Shown here: one piece after another, positions 46,815 to 57,026 of the stretch | Layout: each line of letters begins with the position of its first letter | Numbering within the stretch: position 1 is the first letter of the stretch | Origin: Photobacterium iliopiscarium | Lineage (GTDB): Bacteria; Pseudomonadota; Gammaproteobacteria; Enterobacterales; Vibrionaceae | Direction: 5' to 3' | Length of the DNA stretch: 64,000 nucleotides | NCBI RefSeq assembly: GCF_003026395.1 | Contig: NZ_PYOO01000001.1 | Span: forward strand, 62,001-126,000 | Position numbers and translations under genes: made by a program | Notes under the pieces: model-generated | What the model saw: only the letters and a program-made list of their open reading frames with translations | Told to the model about the DNA's origin: nothing | Databases searched by the model: none

Positions 46815-48722
46815 ATGAGTAAGATTATCGGTATTGACCTAGGTACAACGAATTCTTGTGTTGCTGTTTTAGACGGCGGTACACCACGTGTTATTGAAAA
46901 TGCGGAAGGTGAGCGTACCACGGCATCAATCATTGCCTACACCGATGGTGAAACCTTAGTCGGCCAACCCGCAAAACGTCAGGCCGTGACTAACCCTGAA
47001 AATACCTTGTTTGCGATTAAACGTTTAATCGGTCGTCGTTTTGAAGATGATGAAATCCAACGTGATCTTGATATCATGCCTTACAAAATTATTAAGGCTG
47101 ATAATGGTGACGCATGGGTTGAAGCAAAAGGTCAAAAAATGGCCGCACCACAAGTTTCTGCTGAAATTTTAAAGAAGATGAAGAAAACAGCAGAAGAATA
47201 CTTAGGTGAAAAAGTAACAGGTGCAGTCATTACCGTTCCGGCTTACTTTAACGATGCTCAACGTCAAGCAACAAAAGATGCAGGTCGTATTGCAGGTCTT
47301 GATGTTAAGCGTATTATCAATGAACCAACAGCCGCAGCATTAGCGTATGGTCTTGATAAAAAAGCTGGTGACAGTGTTATTGCTGTCTATGACTTAGGGG
47401 GTGGTACGTTTGATATTTCTATTATTGAAATTGATAACGTTGATGGCGAGCAAACGTTTGAAGTATTAGCAACCAATGGTGATACTCATCTTGGTGGTGA
47501 AGACTTTGATACCCGTTTAATTAACTACCTTGTAAGCGAGTTCAAGAAAGACCAAGGCATCGATCTTAAAAATGATCCATTAGCAATGCAGCGTGTAAAA
47601 GAAGCCGCTGAAAAAGCGAAGATTGAATTATCGTCAGCACAACAAACTGATGTTAATCTGCCTTACGTCACAGCCGATGCGACCGGTCCTAAACACTTGA
47701 ATGTTAAGATCACACGTGCAAAATTGGAATCACTGGTTGAAGACCTAGTACAAGGCACACTAGACCCTGTAAAATCAGCATTAAAAGATGCTAACCTAAC
47801 TATAAATGACATTACTGATGTGATTTTAGTGGGTGGTCAAACACGGATGCCGATGGTACAAAAAGTAGTAACTGATTTCTTTGGCAAAGAACCGCGTAAA
47901 GACGTTAACCCAGATGAAGCTGTTGCGATGGGCGCAGCCATTCAAGCAGGTGTGTTAGCGGGCGATGTAAAAGATGTACTATTGCTTGATGTAACTCCAC
48001 TATCCTTTGGTATTGAAACCATGGGTGGGGTAATGACAACCTTGATTGATAAGAACACCACAATTCCGACGAAAGCGAATCAAGTGTTCTCTACTGCTGA
48101 AGATAATCAAAATGCAGTAACGATCCATGTTCTTCAAGGCGAGCGTAAACAAGCGGTACATAATAAATCATTAGGTCAGTTTAACCTTGAAGGTATCCAA
48201 GCTGCACCTCGTGGTATGCCACAAATTGATGTTACATTTGATTTAGATGCGGATGGTATTTTAAATGTATCAGCCACAGATAAAGCAACAGGCAAAGCAC
48301 AAAAGATCACGATTCAAGCGTCTGGCGGTTTAACAGAAGCTGAAATTGAGAAGATGGTACAAGAAGCAGAAGCGAACAAAGACGCAGACAAACAGTTTGA
48401 AGAGTTAGTCACTGCACGTAACCAAGCGGATCAATTGATTCATAGCACTCGGAAACAGATGGCTGAAGCGGGAGATAGCTTCCCTGAAGCAGAAAAAACG
48501 AACATTGAAGCTGCTATTACAGCACTTGAAGCGGTTAAATCTAGTGATGATAAGTCCGCAATAGATACCCAAACTCAAGCGTTAATGACAGCAGCACAAA
48601 AAATAATGGAACATGCTCAGGCTCAAACCCAAGCAAATACTCAAGGACAATCTGACGCAAACCAGCAACAAAATGCGAAAGATGATGACGTTGTAGATGC
48701 TGAGTTTGAAGAAATGAAGTAA
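46815..48722 (+). CDS. dnaK: Molecular chaperone DnaK (Hsp70)
   Basis: 635 residues, like E. coli DnaK (638), with strong identity throughout. Landmarks: [60 protein letters not shown] and LVGGQTRMP in the ATPase domain, then the [14 protein letters not shown] linker and the substrate domain, ending [13 protein letters not shown]. It binds exposed hydrophobic peptides and is driven by a J-protein and GrpE. The ATG at 46815 follows AAAGGA; an upstream in-frame ATG at 46788 adds nine unsupported residues. The next gene is a J-protein without zinc finger, so this may be a second dnaK locus. Confidence 0.96.
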   Translation: MSKIIGIDLGTTNSCVAVLDGGTPRVIENAEGERTTASIIAYTDGETLVGQPAKRQAVTNPENTLFAIKRLIGRRFEDDEIQRDLDIMPYKIIKADNGDAWVEAKGQKMAAPQVSAEILKKMKKTAEEYLGEKVTGAVITVPAYFNDAQRQATKDAGRIAGLDVKRIINEPTAAALAYGLDKKAGDSVIAVYDLGGGTFDISIIEIDNVDGEQTFEVLATNGDTHLGGEDFDTRLINYLVSEFKKDQGIDLKNDPLAMQRVKEAAEKAKIELSSAQQTDVNLPYVTADATGPKHLNVKITRAKLESLVEDLVQGTLDPVKSALKDANLTINDITDVILVGGQTRMPMVQKVVTDFFGKEPRKDVNPDEAVAMGAAIQAGVLAGDVKDVLLLDVTPLSFGIETMGGVMTTLIDKNTTIPTKANQVFSTAEDNQNAVTIHVLQGERKQAVHNKSLGQFNLEGIQAAPRGMPQIDVTFDLDADGILNVSATDKATGKAQKITIQASGGLTEAEIEKMVQEAEANKDADKQFEELVTARNQADQLIHSTRKQMAEAGDSFPEAEKTNIEAAITALEAVKSSDDKSAIDTQTQALMTAAQKIMEHAQAQTQANTQGQSDANQQQNAKDDDVVDAEFEEMK

Positions 48723-48795
48723 GACACTATTGTTGCTATATCGATACATTGTTAGATCAATAATCGACCGCACAAAGTAAAAACTTCACAAAAAC

Positions 48796-48828
48796 AATGG
48801 GCGTAGAGATCTTTATCTCTCGCCCATT
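48796..48828. terminator. Strong hairpin between dnaK and the J-protein gene
   Basis: AATGGGCG-AGAGAT/ATCTCT-CGCCCATT stem with CTTT loop, one bulged base. No T run on the plus strand, so partial termination or RNA processing is as likely as full termination. Confidence 0.5.
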
Positions 48829-48990
48829 TCGACGATTACAATAGAGAGATAATCCCACTAGGCTAACTATCTGTGCCTTTTTAGATCATTAACTGTTTAA
48901 GTATGATGCCATTTTTCGTTATCATATGTTTAATTGCATGATTTAGAATGTTCCAGATAGTTGTCCCGCTAGGGATAAGAGGTGTTACCA

Positions 48991-49899
48991 ATGTCAAAAC
49001 GCGATTTTTATGAAGTTCTTGGTGTCGCCAAAACTGCATCTGACAAAGAAATTAAAAAAGCTTACAAAAAGCTAGCAATGAAGTTCCACCCAGATAAAAA
49101 CCCTGATGATCCAACCGCAGCTGATAAATTCAAAGAAGTAAAAGCGGCTTATGAGATCCTAATGGATAAAGAAAAACGCACAGCTTACGATCAATTTGGT
49201 CATGATGCGTTTGAAAATCCAGGTATGGGTGGCGGTCGAGGTGGTCAACAAGGCTTTGGCCAGCAAGCTGGTTATGGGGATTTTGAAGATATGTTTGGCG
49301 GTGCGTTTGGCGATATGTTCTCCAATGCACGTGGTGGCCGAGGTGGTTTTGGTGGTCGTCATTCAACCCGCCCTCAAAAAGGTGAAGATCTTCAATACAC
49401 AATGGAAATCGATCTTGAAGATGCGATCAGTGGTGCATCACGCGTTATTGATCTCCCTGTTTTTGAAGGCAGTACCCAAACCAATAAAAAACTTAACATC
49501 AAAATTCCAGCGGGTATCGAAGAAGGTGGTCGTATCCGTTTAAGCGGTAAAGGTCATCCTGGTATCAACGGTGGTCCTCAGGGTGATGTTTATATTCAGA
49601 TGAATATTCGTCCACACCCACGCTACACTCGCGAAGGTAATAACCTACTTTGTAAAGCAACCACTGATTTTGTTACCGCAGCCTTAGGCGGTAAAGTGGA
49701 AGTCAATACATTAGGTGGCGCAATCAGTTTGAAAATACCTGAAGGCACACAAACTGGTCGTAAATTCCGTCTAAAAGGTAAAGGCGTTACTGATCGTAAA
49801 GGCAATACGGGGGATTTGATCGTTCAACTTATCATTGAAACACCACTTAACCTTAGTGATCGCCAAAAAGAATTACTGAATGAGTTTGCAGCAGCTTAA
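48991..49899 (+). CDS. Type II J-domain protein (DnaJ-like, no zinc finger)
   Basis: 302 residues. The J domain is complete (DFYEVLGV, KKLAMKFHPDKNPDD with the essential HPD, YDQFG), followed by a Gly/Phe-rich region (about 75-120) and two C-terminal beta-sandwich domains (GEDLQYTMEIDLEDAISG, IPAGIEEGGRIRLSGKGHPG, GKGVTDRKGNTGDLIV). The four CxxCxGxG zinc motifs of true DnaJ are missing, so it is CbpA/DnaJB-like although it lies where dnaJ normally sits. It stimulates DnaK ATPase and delivers substrates. ATG at 48991 with AGAGGTG upstream; a GTG at 48982 is less likely. Confidence 0.92.
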   Translation: MSKRDFYEVLGVAKTASDKEIKKAYKKLAMKFHPDKNPDDPTAADKFKEVKAAYEILMDKEKRTAYDQFGHDAFENPGMGGGRGGQQGFGQQAGYGDFEDMFGGAFGDMFSNARGGRGGFGGRHSTRPQKGEDLQYTMEIDLEDAISGASRVIDLPVFEGSTQTNKKLNIKIPAGIEEGGRIRLSGKGHPGINGGPQGDVYIQMNIRPHPRYTREGNNLLCKATTDFVTAALGGKVEVNTLGGAISLKIPEGTQTGRKFRLKGKGVTDRKGNTGDLIVQLIIETPLNLSDRQKELLNEFAAA

Positions 49900-49927
49900 C
49901 CTAAGCTAGATCAGACCCTGTTTATAA

Positions 49928-49975
49928 TAAAGCCAATATCAGTGAATATCCTTATTCCTCGGTATTGGCTTTTTT
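49928..49975 (+). terminator. Intrinsic terminator of the J-protein gene
   Basis: AAAGCCAATA/TATTGGCTTT stem with long loop followed by TTTTTT. Confidence 0.85.
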
Positions 49976-50007
49976 GCATTCAACTTAGATTAAACTAGGA
50001 ATACTCT

Positions 50008-50460
50008 ATGCTAAAAAAAATCATTTCCACTAGCTTATTAGTGATTACGGGCATTAGCTTTACCACTGCTTGTGCATTTGCCGCTAACATCACTGACATT
50101 AATAACGCAGTGGAGAATAGTCGTCATTTACTTGAAGGCGAGACATTTACGCTTGATCAACCTTGCCGTTTCTTTAATGATTACAATTACAAGCTTTATC
50201 ATTGCCAAGCGATGATTGCCCCATTAGCATTGGTCAATGACAAAACCTTAGCGGCAACAAAAACAAGTAATAACCTTTTACACCGTCAAATTTCGTTTGT
50301 ACGTAAAGAAGGTGGATTTGCAATATTTAGATTACTGCCACTTTCAACACATCCTGCCGCAGAAGAAAATGATAGCGATAACAACGACACCCCACCAGAA
50401 GCGGCAAAAAAACAGTTATCTTTTTTAGGCTTTAAAGGCGAGCACAAAGAAAAAAAATGA
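50008..50460 (+). CDS. Exported hypothetical protein
   Basis: 150 residues with a Sec signal peptide (about 1-25, ending CAFAANITD). Two Cys in the mature part (QPCRFFNDYNYKLYHCQAM) may form a disulfide. The tail is acidic (EENDSDNNDTPPE) then basic. Not recognised; a terminator hairpin follows its stop at once. Confidence 0.65.
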   Translation: MLKKIISTSLLVITGISFTTACAFAANITDINNAVENSRHLLEGETFTLDQPCRFFNDYNYKLYHCQAMIAPLALVNDKTLAATKTSNNLLHRQISFVRKEGGFAIFRLLPLSTHPAAEENDSDNNDTPPEAAKKQLSFLGFKGEHKEKK

Positions 50461-50479
50461 GCGAATCATCGCTCATTTT
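50454..50479 (+). terminator. Terminator of the exported protein gene
   Basis: AAAATGAGCG/CGCTCATTTT 10-bp perfect stem with a 6-base loop, overlapping the stop codon. Confidence 0.8.
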
Positions 50480-50510
50480 AAATACGCAGCCTATTATTTG
50501 CTGCGTATTT
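50480..50510. terminator. Second hairpin, probably terminator of hflX
   Basis: AAATACGCAGC/GCTGCGTATTT 11-bp perfect stem right after the first terminator, facing the convergent hflX gene. Confidence 0.7.
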
Positions 50511-50552
50511 TATGATGGTATAAGACATAAAACTTAGCCGTATTATTTAGGC

Positions 50553-51896
50553 TTAGTCTTTATTCTGCATCTGTTTTTTAAGACGCGCTAAATTAATTGG
50601 GTTTGAGCGTACAGTGAAAATAATATGTTCATACTCATACTCTTCCTTTGTCACACTCATGCTTGAGCGAATTTCACCGATAATACCATTTGCAGTATAT
50701 GGCACGATGATTTCTTCTTCAGTCATCTCATCTTGTGCAATATTAACGATATATTGATGTAGCTTGGCAATATCAGCAGGATTACGGGTTGATGTCATAA
50801 CAGCATCAGGAAACTCAACCATTAATGCTTGTTGCTCCTCCTCACTCAATTGGTCTGATTTATTTAACACCAATTGCTTAGGAATATCGTCAACACCCAC
50901 TTCATGTAGCACTTCATGGACGACATCAAGTTGCGAGCGGAAAGAAGGATCTGATGCATCAACCACATATAACAATAAAGAAGCATCATGTGCTTCTGCC
51001 AATGTTGAATGGAATGACGCCACTAAATCGTGCGGAAGCTTTTTAATAAAACCAACCGTATCAGACACTAAAATACGCGGTTGAGTAATGGGTTGTAAAG
51101 CACGCACAGTCGTATCAAGTGTGGCAAATAATTTGTTTTCAACCAGCACTTCACTGCCCGTTAATGCACGCATCATTGATGACTTACCTGCATTGGTATA
51201 ACCGACTAATGCGACACAGAAAAGCTCAGAACGTTGAGTACGTCGGCCTTTAAGTTCATCTTGAACACTGACTAATTCACGTCTTAATTCAGCTAATTGA
51301 TCACGAACTTTACGACGATCAAGTTCAAGTGTAGTTTCACCCGCACCCTTACCCATTTGGCGTTCTTTATTACCACTGGTTGACTCACGTAAACGTGGCG
51401 CTAGATAATTAAGACGTGCAATTTCAACTTGTAGTCGTGCAGTTCGAGTACGCGCATGACGACTAAAGATTTCGATAATAATACCGGTGCGATCAAAAAC
51501 CTCAACACCCAGTTGATTTTCAACATTACGCAATTGTGATGGGCTTAAATCGCAATCAAATACCACCACATCAGCACTACCAAAGGGTAAATCTTCAGAC
51601 GGTAGTTCGCTAAAAAGCATCTCATCAACAATGTCATCATCATCGTCAAAATCGTCAACAAAGCCTTGATTACCCGTAAGATGCGCTATTTCAGCCATCT
51701 TACCTGAACCAAGCACATTCATTCGTTGGTTTGAACTGAGTTTTTGTGATTGAGTACCAACAACTTTAAAACCAAGCGTGGTAACAAGACGAGCTAATTC
51801 AGCCAGTGATGCTTTGGCTTCATCACCTTTAAACTGCGGTGTTTGGATTGAAATAAGTAAAGCACGATTTTGTGAGGCTTTTGCTGTTAATTGCAT
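50553..51896 (-). CDS. hflX: Ribosome-associated GTPase HflX
   Basis: 447 residues. N-terminal HflX domain, then the linker REST...GAGETTLELDRRKVRDQL, and the GTPase domain with G1 GYTNAGKSS (about 227), G3 DTVGF and G4 NKSD. HflX splits stalled 70S ribosomes, notably under heat stress. The N-terminal domain has an acidic insert (DDFDDDDDIVDE) of about 25 residues not found in typical HflX. It lies in a different context from the usual hfq-hflX neighbourhood, so it may be a second copy. Start ATG at 51896. Confidence 0.88.
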   Translation of the reverse strand: MQLTAKASQNRALLISIQTPQFKGDEAKASLAELARLVTTLGFKVVGTQSQKLSSNQRMNVLGSGKMAEIAHLTGNQGFVDDFDDDDDIVDEMLFSELPSEDLPFGSADVVVFDCDLSPSQLRNVENQLGVEVFDRTGIIIEIFSRHARTRTARLQVEIARLNYLAPRLRESTSGNKERQMGKGAGETTLELDRRKVRDQLAELRRELVSVQDELKGRRTQRSELFCVALVGYTNAGKSSMMRALTGSEVLVENKLFATLDTTVRALQPITQPRILVSDTVGFIKKLPHDLVASFHSTLAEAHDASLLLYVVDASDPSFRSQLDVVHEVLHEVGVDDIPKQLVLNKSDQLSEEEQQALMVEFPDAVMTSTRNPADIAKLHQYIVNIAQDEMTEEEIIVPYTANGIIGEIRSSMSVTKEEYEYEHIIFTVRSNPINLARLKKQMQNKD

Positions 51897-51998
51897 AATT
51901 TTCTATACGTGCACCTACGCGCACCCTATTTTTATATTTGTTTCATCCTACGCTGTTATCAATCAGCTTTATATAAAAATAGACTGTCGTTTAGGTTA

Positions 51999-52778
51999 TC
52001 ACTTAACCATCTTCACCTTTTTTCCCTCTTTTCGAAGATAACACTGAGTATTAGCGGCTAATATTGCTGTTAATTGTGCTATCGGCATTTGATGGTATTT
52101 AGCCAAAGCCGCGATCACAGCAACCACCATACTCGGTTCACCAACCTCTCCGTTATATTTACATGGCGCATCAGATTCAACTAACATCATCGATAGCGGT
52201 ATATTCTGCACAAATTGCCAATAATGATCATCGACAAAAATCCACGGACTCACTGAAATAAAATGTCCTTGTTGCTGTAACAGGGCTAATTGTGTCGTAG
52301 TACCTTCGTACCAATGAAATAAAGCGCCTTCAACATCATATTGCTGCAATATAGGAAGTGCTAGCGCAATGTCATCTTCCACCACATGCAAATTAACCGG
52401 CAGGTCATAGTCCGCAGCTATAGCAACAAACCGAGCCATTAGTTGTGTACCTTGCTGTTTTATATGTCGCTTTTCAGTTGCTGTTTTATCATCAAGATAA
52501 AAGAACGGTATACCAATCTCACCAATACCGCTCAACAAAGTATGATGCTGATGGATCAACGCAATCACCGCTTCTATCATAGCTTCATCAGGTGTAACTT
52601 CAGGGTGTATACCTAAAAACAATTCAATCGAATTAGGATATTGTCGCTTTAATTTCAATAGTTGCTGAGCGCTATTAAGTGTCATTGATACCGCTCCTAT
52701 TTTATTACCCGCCGCAATAAAAGAAGCTATATTTTCAGGTGCAACCGATTCTAAATGGCAATGAATATCTGTGATCAT
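51999..52778 (-). CDS. TatD-family metal-dependent hydrolase
   Basis: 259 residues. TatD/YjjV barrel motifs: DIHCHLES (metal-binding HxH), LGIHPE, GEIG, NLHVVEDD and LVESDAP. Members are metal-dependent DNases or deaminated-nucleotide or peptide hydrolases in the cytosol; the exact substrate is not evident. The ATG at 52778 begins the conserved N-terminus (MITDIHCHLE) and replaces a longer upstream frame starting at 52829. Single gene beside hflX. Confidence 0.88.
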   Translation of the reverse strand: MITDIHCHLESVAPENIASFIAAGNKIGAVSMTLNSAQQLLKLKRQYPNSIELFLGIHPEVTPDEAMIEAVIALIHQHHTLLSGIGEIGIPFFYLDDKTATEKRHIKQQGTQLMARFVAIAADYDLPVNLHVVEDDIALALPILQQYDVEGALFHWYEGTTTQLALLQQQGHFISVSPWIFVDDHYWQFVQNIPLSMMLVESDAPCKYNGEVGEPSMVVAVIAALAKYHQMPIAQLTAILAANTQCYLRKEGKKVKMVK

Positions 52779-53049
52779 AATAATTAATAATATCCTAGCG
52801 TTATTCAAAAAAATAAAAATTTTAGTCATTATATATTACTAAAATTTAATTCTAAAAATATAATAAAAACTATTCACAACAAATATTTACTCCTATTGAA
52901 CCATAAGATAAATAAATACCAAGCCATTGTTAAATAAAGAATTAATAGCATTAATCTTCATCTGATGTAAAATTTAATATATACTATTTGTTAAATATAA
53001 GTTACACAAAACTATAGTTTATTTTAAATTACTTTTATGGATATAAGCA

Positions 53050-54234
53050 ATGAAAATAATGAATAAGAAGTTATTAATTAATATTATAAATATCAGTTTA
53101 GCTAGCTTTTCAGTTAATGCATTAAGCCTTGAAGCTAGCAGCAATTATTATCAAGATTATGACGGAGTTTTTATTGGGTATACTACAGATCCTTACTTTT
53201 TTCCAACATGGACAGAGGTAGGTGATCGTGCTCAAATTTCTAGAGATGATTGGAATGGTTTTATAAATACAAAAGGCCAGATAATGACTTTCAGAAACTA
53301 TTTAGACGTAGATCACACTACAAATGACTTTTATTACCAAACTTCAGATTGTACTGGTACTCGATATGTAAAATTAAAGCTCTATCATTATTATCACGAA
53401 GATCCGTTTGAGACTGAAATATTAAAAGAGTCACCAACAACAAAAAAAATAACCCAATATACTGTCACACATGAACCCTTTAGTATGGATAATGTGGGTG
53501 ATGATATGTTTGGTGATAAAGGTGTATCTCAATCAAAAATCGATGAAAATGGAAAATTTATTTGTACTAAAACCCACCAACAAGAACTTAGAGATCAGTG
53601 GGATTGGGCAATAAATTTGGTAGAAAATGGGCCAGCAGAAGAACTAGAAGCGAATCGCGAGAAAGTTGATTATATAATTGACACAATCCCTGAAGAAGCA
53701 ATGAATAATCGTTTAGTCTTAGGAAAAGTTAGTGACGATGGTATCGATATGACTAACCGCTACCCTTGGATGGGATTTGATATCGAAGAAAATCATAATG
53801 TTATAGGTTATATAAAAGCTGCTCGTTTTGGCCATGGTATTGAACTGATTCTCGGAGAGACACCACCACCAGTGCCACCTGAAGAGTTATCATTCCCACG
53901 TACATCTCATAATGTTACAGCTCACGTTCGTTATACTGGCGATCTTAGTTATGTTAACATTACCCAAGGTCCTGATATTTTTGTATCGCAAATAACAGTA
54001 AATAAAGAATCAACAGGCGTCTATGATATTTCATTCCCTGAAAATTACTTATCGAAAAAAAGTAGTGTAAATACTTTCCAAGTATTATGTTCTGTTAATA
54101 GCGGTGCCGATATTTATGCAGCAAACACTACCATCGGTTGCCATAAACTAAATAATAATAATATTATTCGTGTAACCACGAACTATAAAGGAAAACCTTT
54201 TGATAGTGATTTTTCATTAAATCTTCAACGTTAA
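53050..54234 (+). CDS. Exported protein of unknown family, paralogue 1
   Basis: 394 residues. Signal peptide (about 1-25, IINISLASFSVNALS), then DDWNGFINTKGQ, a Cys-containing SDCTGTRYVKL segment and a helical EELEANREKVDY stretch. The last 110 residues, behind a proline linker (PPPPVPPEEL), start PRTSHNVTAHVRYTGDLSYVN and hold two Cys (LCSVNSG, TIGCHKL), suggesting a disulfide-linked beta domain. The following gene encodes a paralogue of about half identity. Not recognised; probably secreted or periplasmic. A GGAT-like site precedes the first ATG. Confidence 0.75.
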   Translation: MKIMNKKLLINIINISLASFSVNALSLEASSNYYQDYDGVFIGYTTDPYFFPTWTEVGDRAQISRDDWNGFINTKGQIMTFRNYLDVDHTTNDFYYQTSDCTGTRYVKLKLYHYYHEDPFETEILKESPTTKKITQYTVTHEPFSMDNVGDDMFGDKGVSQSKIDENGKFICTKTHQQELRDQWDWAINLVENGPAEELEANREKVDYIIDTIPEEAMNNRLVLGKVSDDGIDMTNRYPWMGFDIEENHNVIGYIKAARFGHGIELILGETPPPVPPEELSFPRTSHNVTAHVRYTGDLSYVNITQGPDIFVSQITVNKESTGVYDISFPENYLSKKSSVNTFQVLCSVNSGADIYAANTTIGCHKLNNNNIIRVTTNYKGKPFDSDFSLNLQR

Positions 54235-54243
54235 TATAAAAAT

Positions 54244-54290
54244 AAAACCTCTTACTATTATATTTAGATAAATAAAGTAAGAGGTTTTAA
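54244..54290 (+). terminator. Terminator between the two paralogues
   Basis: AAAACCTCTTAC/GTAAGAGGTTTT 12-bp stem with T-rich flank; it separates the paralogues into different transcripts. Confidence 0.8.
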
Positions 54291-54575
54291 AGATAGTAAA
54301 TCTTCAATTTTCTTATATTTATTACAACTAAACATCTTCATTATAGACAGGCAATAAAGTAATTAATAACCCATTACCCCCACATAAGTATTCGTATTAA
54401 TTATTATTCTAAAGCATTTGATAACTAAAAATAGTCACACTGTTAATATAAAGAAAGATAATGAGAGTAAAATACAACTACTACGTCAATATATTGACAT
54501 ATAATAATTATGCGTACCGATGCTCATTAAATGACTATAACACTTTATTTTTAACAGCCTATAAGAATACACATA

Positions 54576-55736
54576 ATGAAGAAAAAAAATAAACAGATAC
54601 TAATGACTATTATAAATATCAGCTTAGCAAGCTTTTCACTTCATGCATTAAGTGCAGAAAATAGTAATTATTATCAAGACCATAATGGCCATTTTATTGG
54701 CTATACATCAGATGGTGATGCTTTTCCATATATGACTGATAATGGAAGTTATGCCAATATTAATCGAGACAATTGGAATGGCTTTATTAATGGACAAGGA
54801 GAGATCGTTCCAATAGTGGGAGAGGTTGCTGACATTAGTGCCATTGCCAATACATTTTATTATAAAACACCTGATTGTAGCGGTACTCGATATGTAGAAC
54901 TATCTTCTTCCCGCCGATATAATGAAGCAGTCGGTGGTTATATATTAAGACAATCACCCAATACAAAAAAAATACAGCAATACACAATAGAACGCGATCA
55001 GTTTAGTTTAGATGATATGGATGATCTTTTTGGTGATAAAGCCGTATCTCAATCAATCATCAATGCTAATGGACAATCCGTCTGTACCGAAGCAGAACAA
55101 CAAGTATTACGTACTGAATGGGATCAGGCCATTAATGCAACGGACGAAGAACGTAACAAATACGGTGAAGAAATTAGTTATACATTAGACAGAATTGCAG
55201 ATCTCGTAAGAGATCAACCTTTAGTTCTGGCCAAAGTCAGTAATGAAAGTATCGATATTACTCATCGCTACCCTTGGATGGGATTTAAAATTGACGAAAA
55301 AAATAATGTCACCGCTTATATAAAAAGTATTGATATCAGTCAACCAATCGACTTCATTAATATAAAAAACCCACCAAAACCGCCACAAAAAGTATACCCA
55401 CGCACTTCGCATGAAGTAACCGTTCACGTTAGATATAATAACGATCTGAGTTATGTGAATGTTACTCAAGGCCCAGATATAGCAGAAGGCCAAATAACAG
55501 TAAATAAACAGTCAAAAGGTATTTATGATATTACCTTCCCAGAAACTTACGTACCAAAAGAAGGTGACGTCAACGTATTCCAATTATTATGTTCAGTGAA
55601 TAGCGGTGCTGATATTTACGCAGCAAACACAACTATTGGCTGTCATAAACTTGAGCATGAAAATGTTATTCGTGTAACAACAAACTTAAAAGGAAAACCA
55701 TTCAATAGTGATTTCTCCTTAAATATTCAGCATTAA
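54576..55736 (+). CDS. Exported protein of unknown family, paralogue 2
   Basis: 386 residues, same architecture as the upstream paralogue: signal peptide (IINISLASFSLHALS), NYYQDHNGHFIGYT, NWNGFINGQGE, PDCSGTRYVEL, then HRYPWMGFKIDEKNN, a proline linker (NPPKPPQKV) and a nearly identical C-terminal domain. The C-terminal domain is far better conserved between the two than the middle, which suggests a shared binding role and diversifying N-terminal parts. Terminator follows. Function unknown. Confidence 0.75.
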   Translation: MKKKNKQILMTIINISLASFSLHALSAENSNYYQDHNGHFIGYTSDGDAFPYMTDNGSYANINRDNWNGFINGQGEIVPIVGEVADISAIANTFYYKTPDCSGTRYVELSSSRRYNEAVGGYILRQSPNTKKIQQYTIERDQFSLDDMDDLFGDKAVSQSIINANGQSVCTEAEQQVLRTEWDQAINATDEERNKYGEEISYTLDRIADLVRDQPLVLAKVSNESIDITHRYPWMGFKIDEKNNVTAYIKSIDISQPIDFINIKNPPKPPQKVYPRTSHEVTVHVRYNNDLSYVNVTQGPDIAEGQITVNKQSKGIYDITFPETYVPKEGDVNVFQLLCSVNSGADIYAANTTIGCHKLEHENVIRVTTNLKGKPFNSDFSLNIQH

Positions 55737-55758
55737 AATAAATAAAAATAAAATAGAT

Positions 55759-55811
55759 AAAAAGCCGCTTATTTACCTCTTATAAATTTAGAGATAAATA
55801 CACGGCTTTTT
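55759..55811. terminator. Terminator between convergent genes
   Basis: AAAAAGCCG/CGGCTTTTT stem with an AT-rich loop of about 35 bases between the paralogue and the SH3-domain gene. Confidence 0.75.
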
Positions 55812-55829
55812 AATACCATTAACTAAATA

Positions 55830-56507
55830 TTATTTAGCTGGTACAACTTCTGGTGTTGCAACAGCAGCTTTCGTTGTTAAATGAACATTTAGTTTAGGTT
55901 GTGTTGGTGAAGTAATTCCAGCTTGCTGAAATTGCTTTTGCATAATTAACATTTGCTGTTGTTGCTGATGGATTAACTTCGCCATATTCGCTTGCATGGT
56001 ATTAAAATTATTTGGACTACCCATTGTATTCCAAGAATTTGCAAAGGCTTGATTCATGTCAAGCTGTTGCTTCTGCATCGCATCAAAAAGGGATTTATCT
56101 ACCTTTTGATTATGGTTGTTGCCTTGAAATTGCACAATTTCATAATGGAATGGACCTTGTGGTGTTTGTAATACACCCTTAGTTACACTCTTCTCACCAT
56201 CTTTAGTTTTTATAGTATTGGTCGTTTGATCAGGTAAAACCTTAGTATTCGCTTTTGCTATCATTTGACGATCGACACTTTGGATCCAACCCGTATTACC
56301 ATTAGTTGTATCACCCACTTTTTCCCAACCATTATTTTGATAAATAGTAATTAATGGTATCTCAGACTTTATGGTTTCAACCACCGGAGAAGTAATACTT
56401 GGGTTTTCATATACTTTAATCGTTTGGATACTGGTGTCAGCCCATGCAGCAGTACTTAGACAAGTAACGGCTACAATACCTGTGATTGCCATCGCTAAAC
56501 GTTTCAT
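55830..56507 (-). CDS. Exported protein with bacterial SH3 domain
   Basis: 225 residues. Signal peptide (about 1-23, TAAWADT), then a bacterial SH3 module (about 25-80: IKVYENPSITSPVVETIKSEIPLITIYQNNGWEKV), which in such proteins binds cell-wall or peptide ligands. The rest is rich in Q and T, with a Q run (HQQQQQ) and a proline-containing end. Probably periplasmic or cell-wall-linked. No enzymatic motif. The gene is convergent with paralogue 2 and ends close to its terminator. Confidence 0.75.
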   Translation of the reverse strand: MKRLAMAITGIVAVTCLSTAAWADTSIQTIKVYENPSITSPVVETIKSEIPLITIYQNNGWEKVGDTTNGNTGWIQSVDRQMIAKANTKVLPDQTTNTIKTKDGEKSVTKGVLQTPQGPFHYEIVQFQGNNHNQKVDKSLFDAMQKQQLDMNQAFANSWNTMGSPNNFNTMQANMAKLIHQQQQQMLIMQKQFQQAGITSPTQPKLNVHLTTKAAVATPEVVPAK

Positions 56508-56780
56508 ATCAACCTCTTATGCGTATTTACATAACTTAAAATTAAATTAAAAACTGTGGCTATAAATAAGCAGATTCGATATCTATTATATTAAGCGTTA
56601 AAGATGAATCCAAAATGAATAATAGTATTTTTATATCATGATTAATAAGCTCAAAATGCAATTTAACTAATTAAAAATCAATCATTGCCTTATGTTTTTT
56701 ATTTAATCTATTAATACTATTAAATATTTATAAAATTCAAATAACTATTCTGCCGTTACCTATAACGACAGAAGGTGTAT

Positions 56781-57026
56781 TCAATCTTGTTTAATAATAA
56801 TTTCACGAGGATAATGCTTTTCTTGCTCATTGATATCATATTCAGATGTGCCTTGGCCTAAATCGCCAATAGGTGCTTCAGTGGCAACATCAATACTCAC
56901 GCCAAATTCATGCTCACGCGCTTTAAATGTATCAAAAATCTTTTTTTCCGCCGCCGTTAACCGCGAAAGATCCTTACCTTCAAGAGTCAGTATTTGATCT
57001 AATAGTTTTTTATCTTCAGGTAACAT
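56781..57026 (-). CDS. Small hypothetical protein, 81 residues
   Basis: Starts MLPEDKKLLDQILTLEGKDLSRLT, a charged helix, and ends in HYPREIIIKQD. AAAGG lies 9 bases before the ATG at 57026; a TTG at 57035 is rejected. No signal peptide. Not recognised. Confidence 0.6.
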   Translation of the reverse strand: MLPEDKKLLDQILTLEGKDLSRLTAAEKKIFDTFKAREHEFGVSIDVATEAPIGDLGQGTSEYDINEQEKHYPREIIIKQD

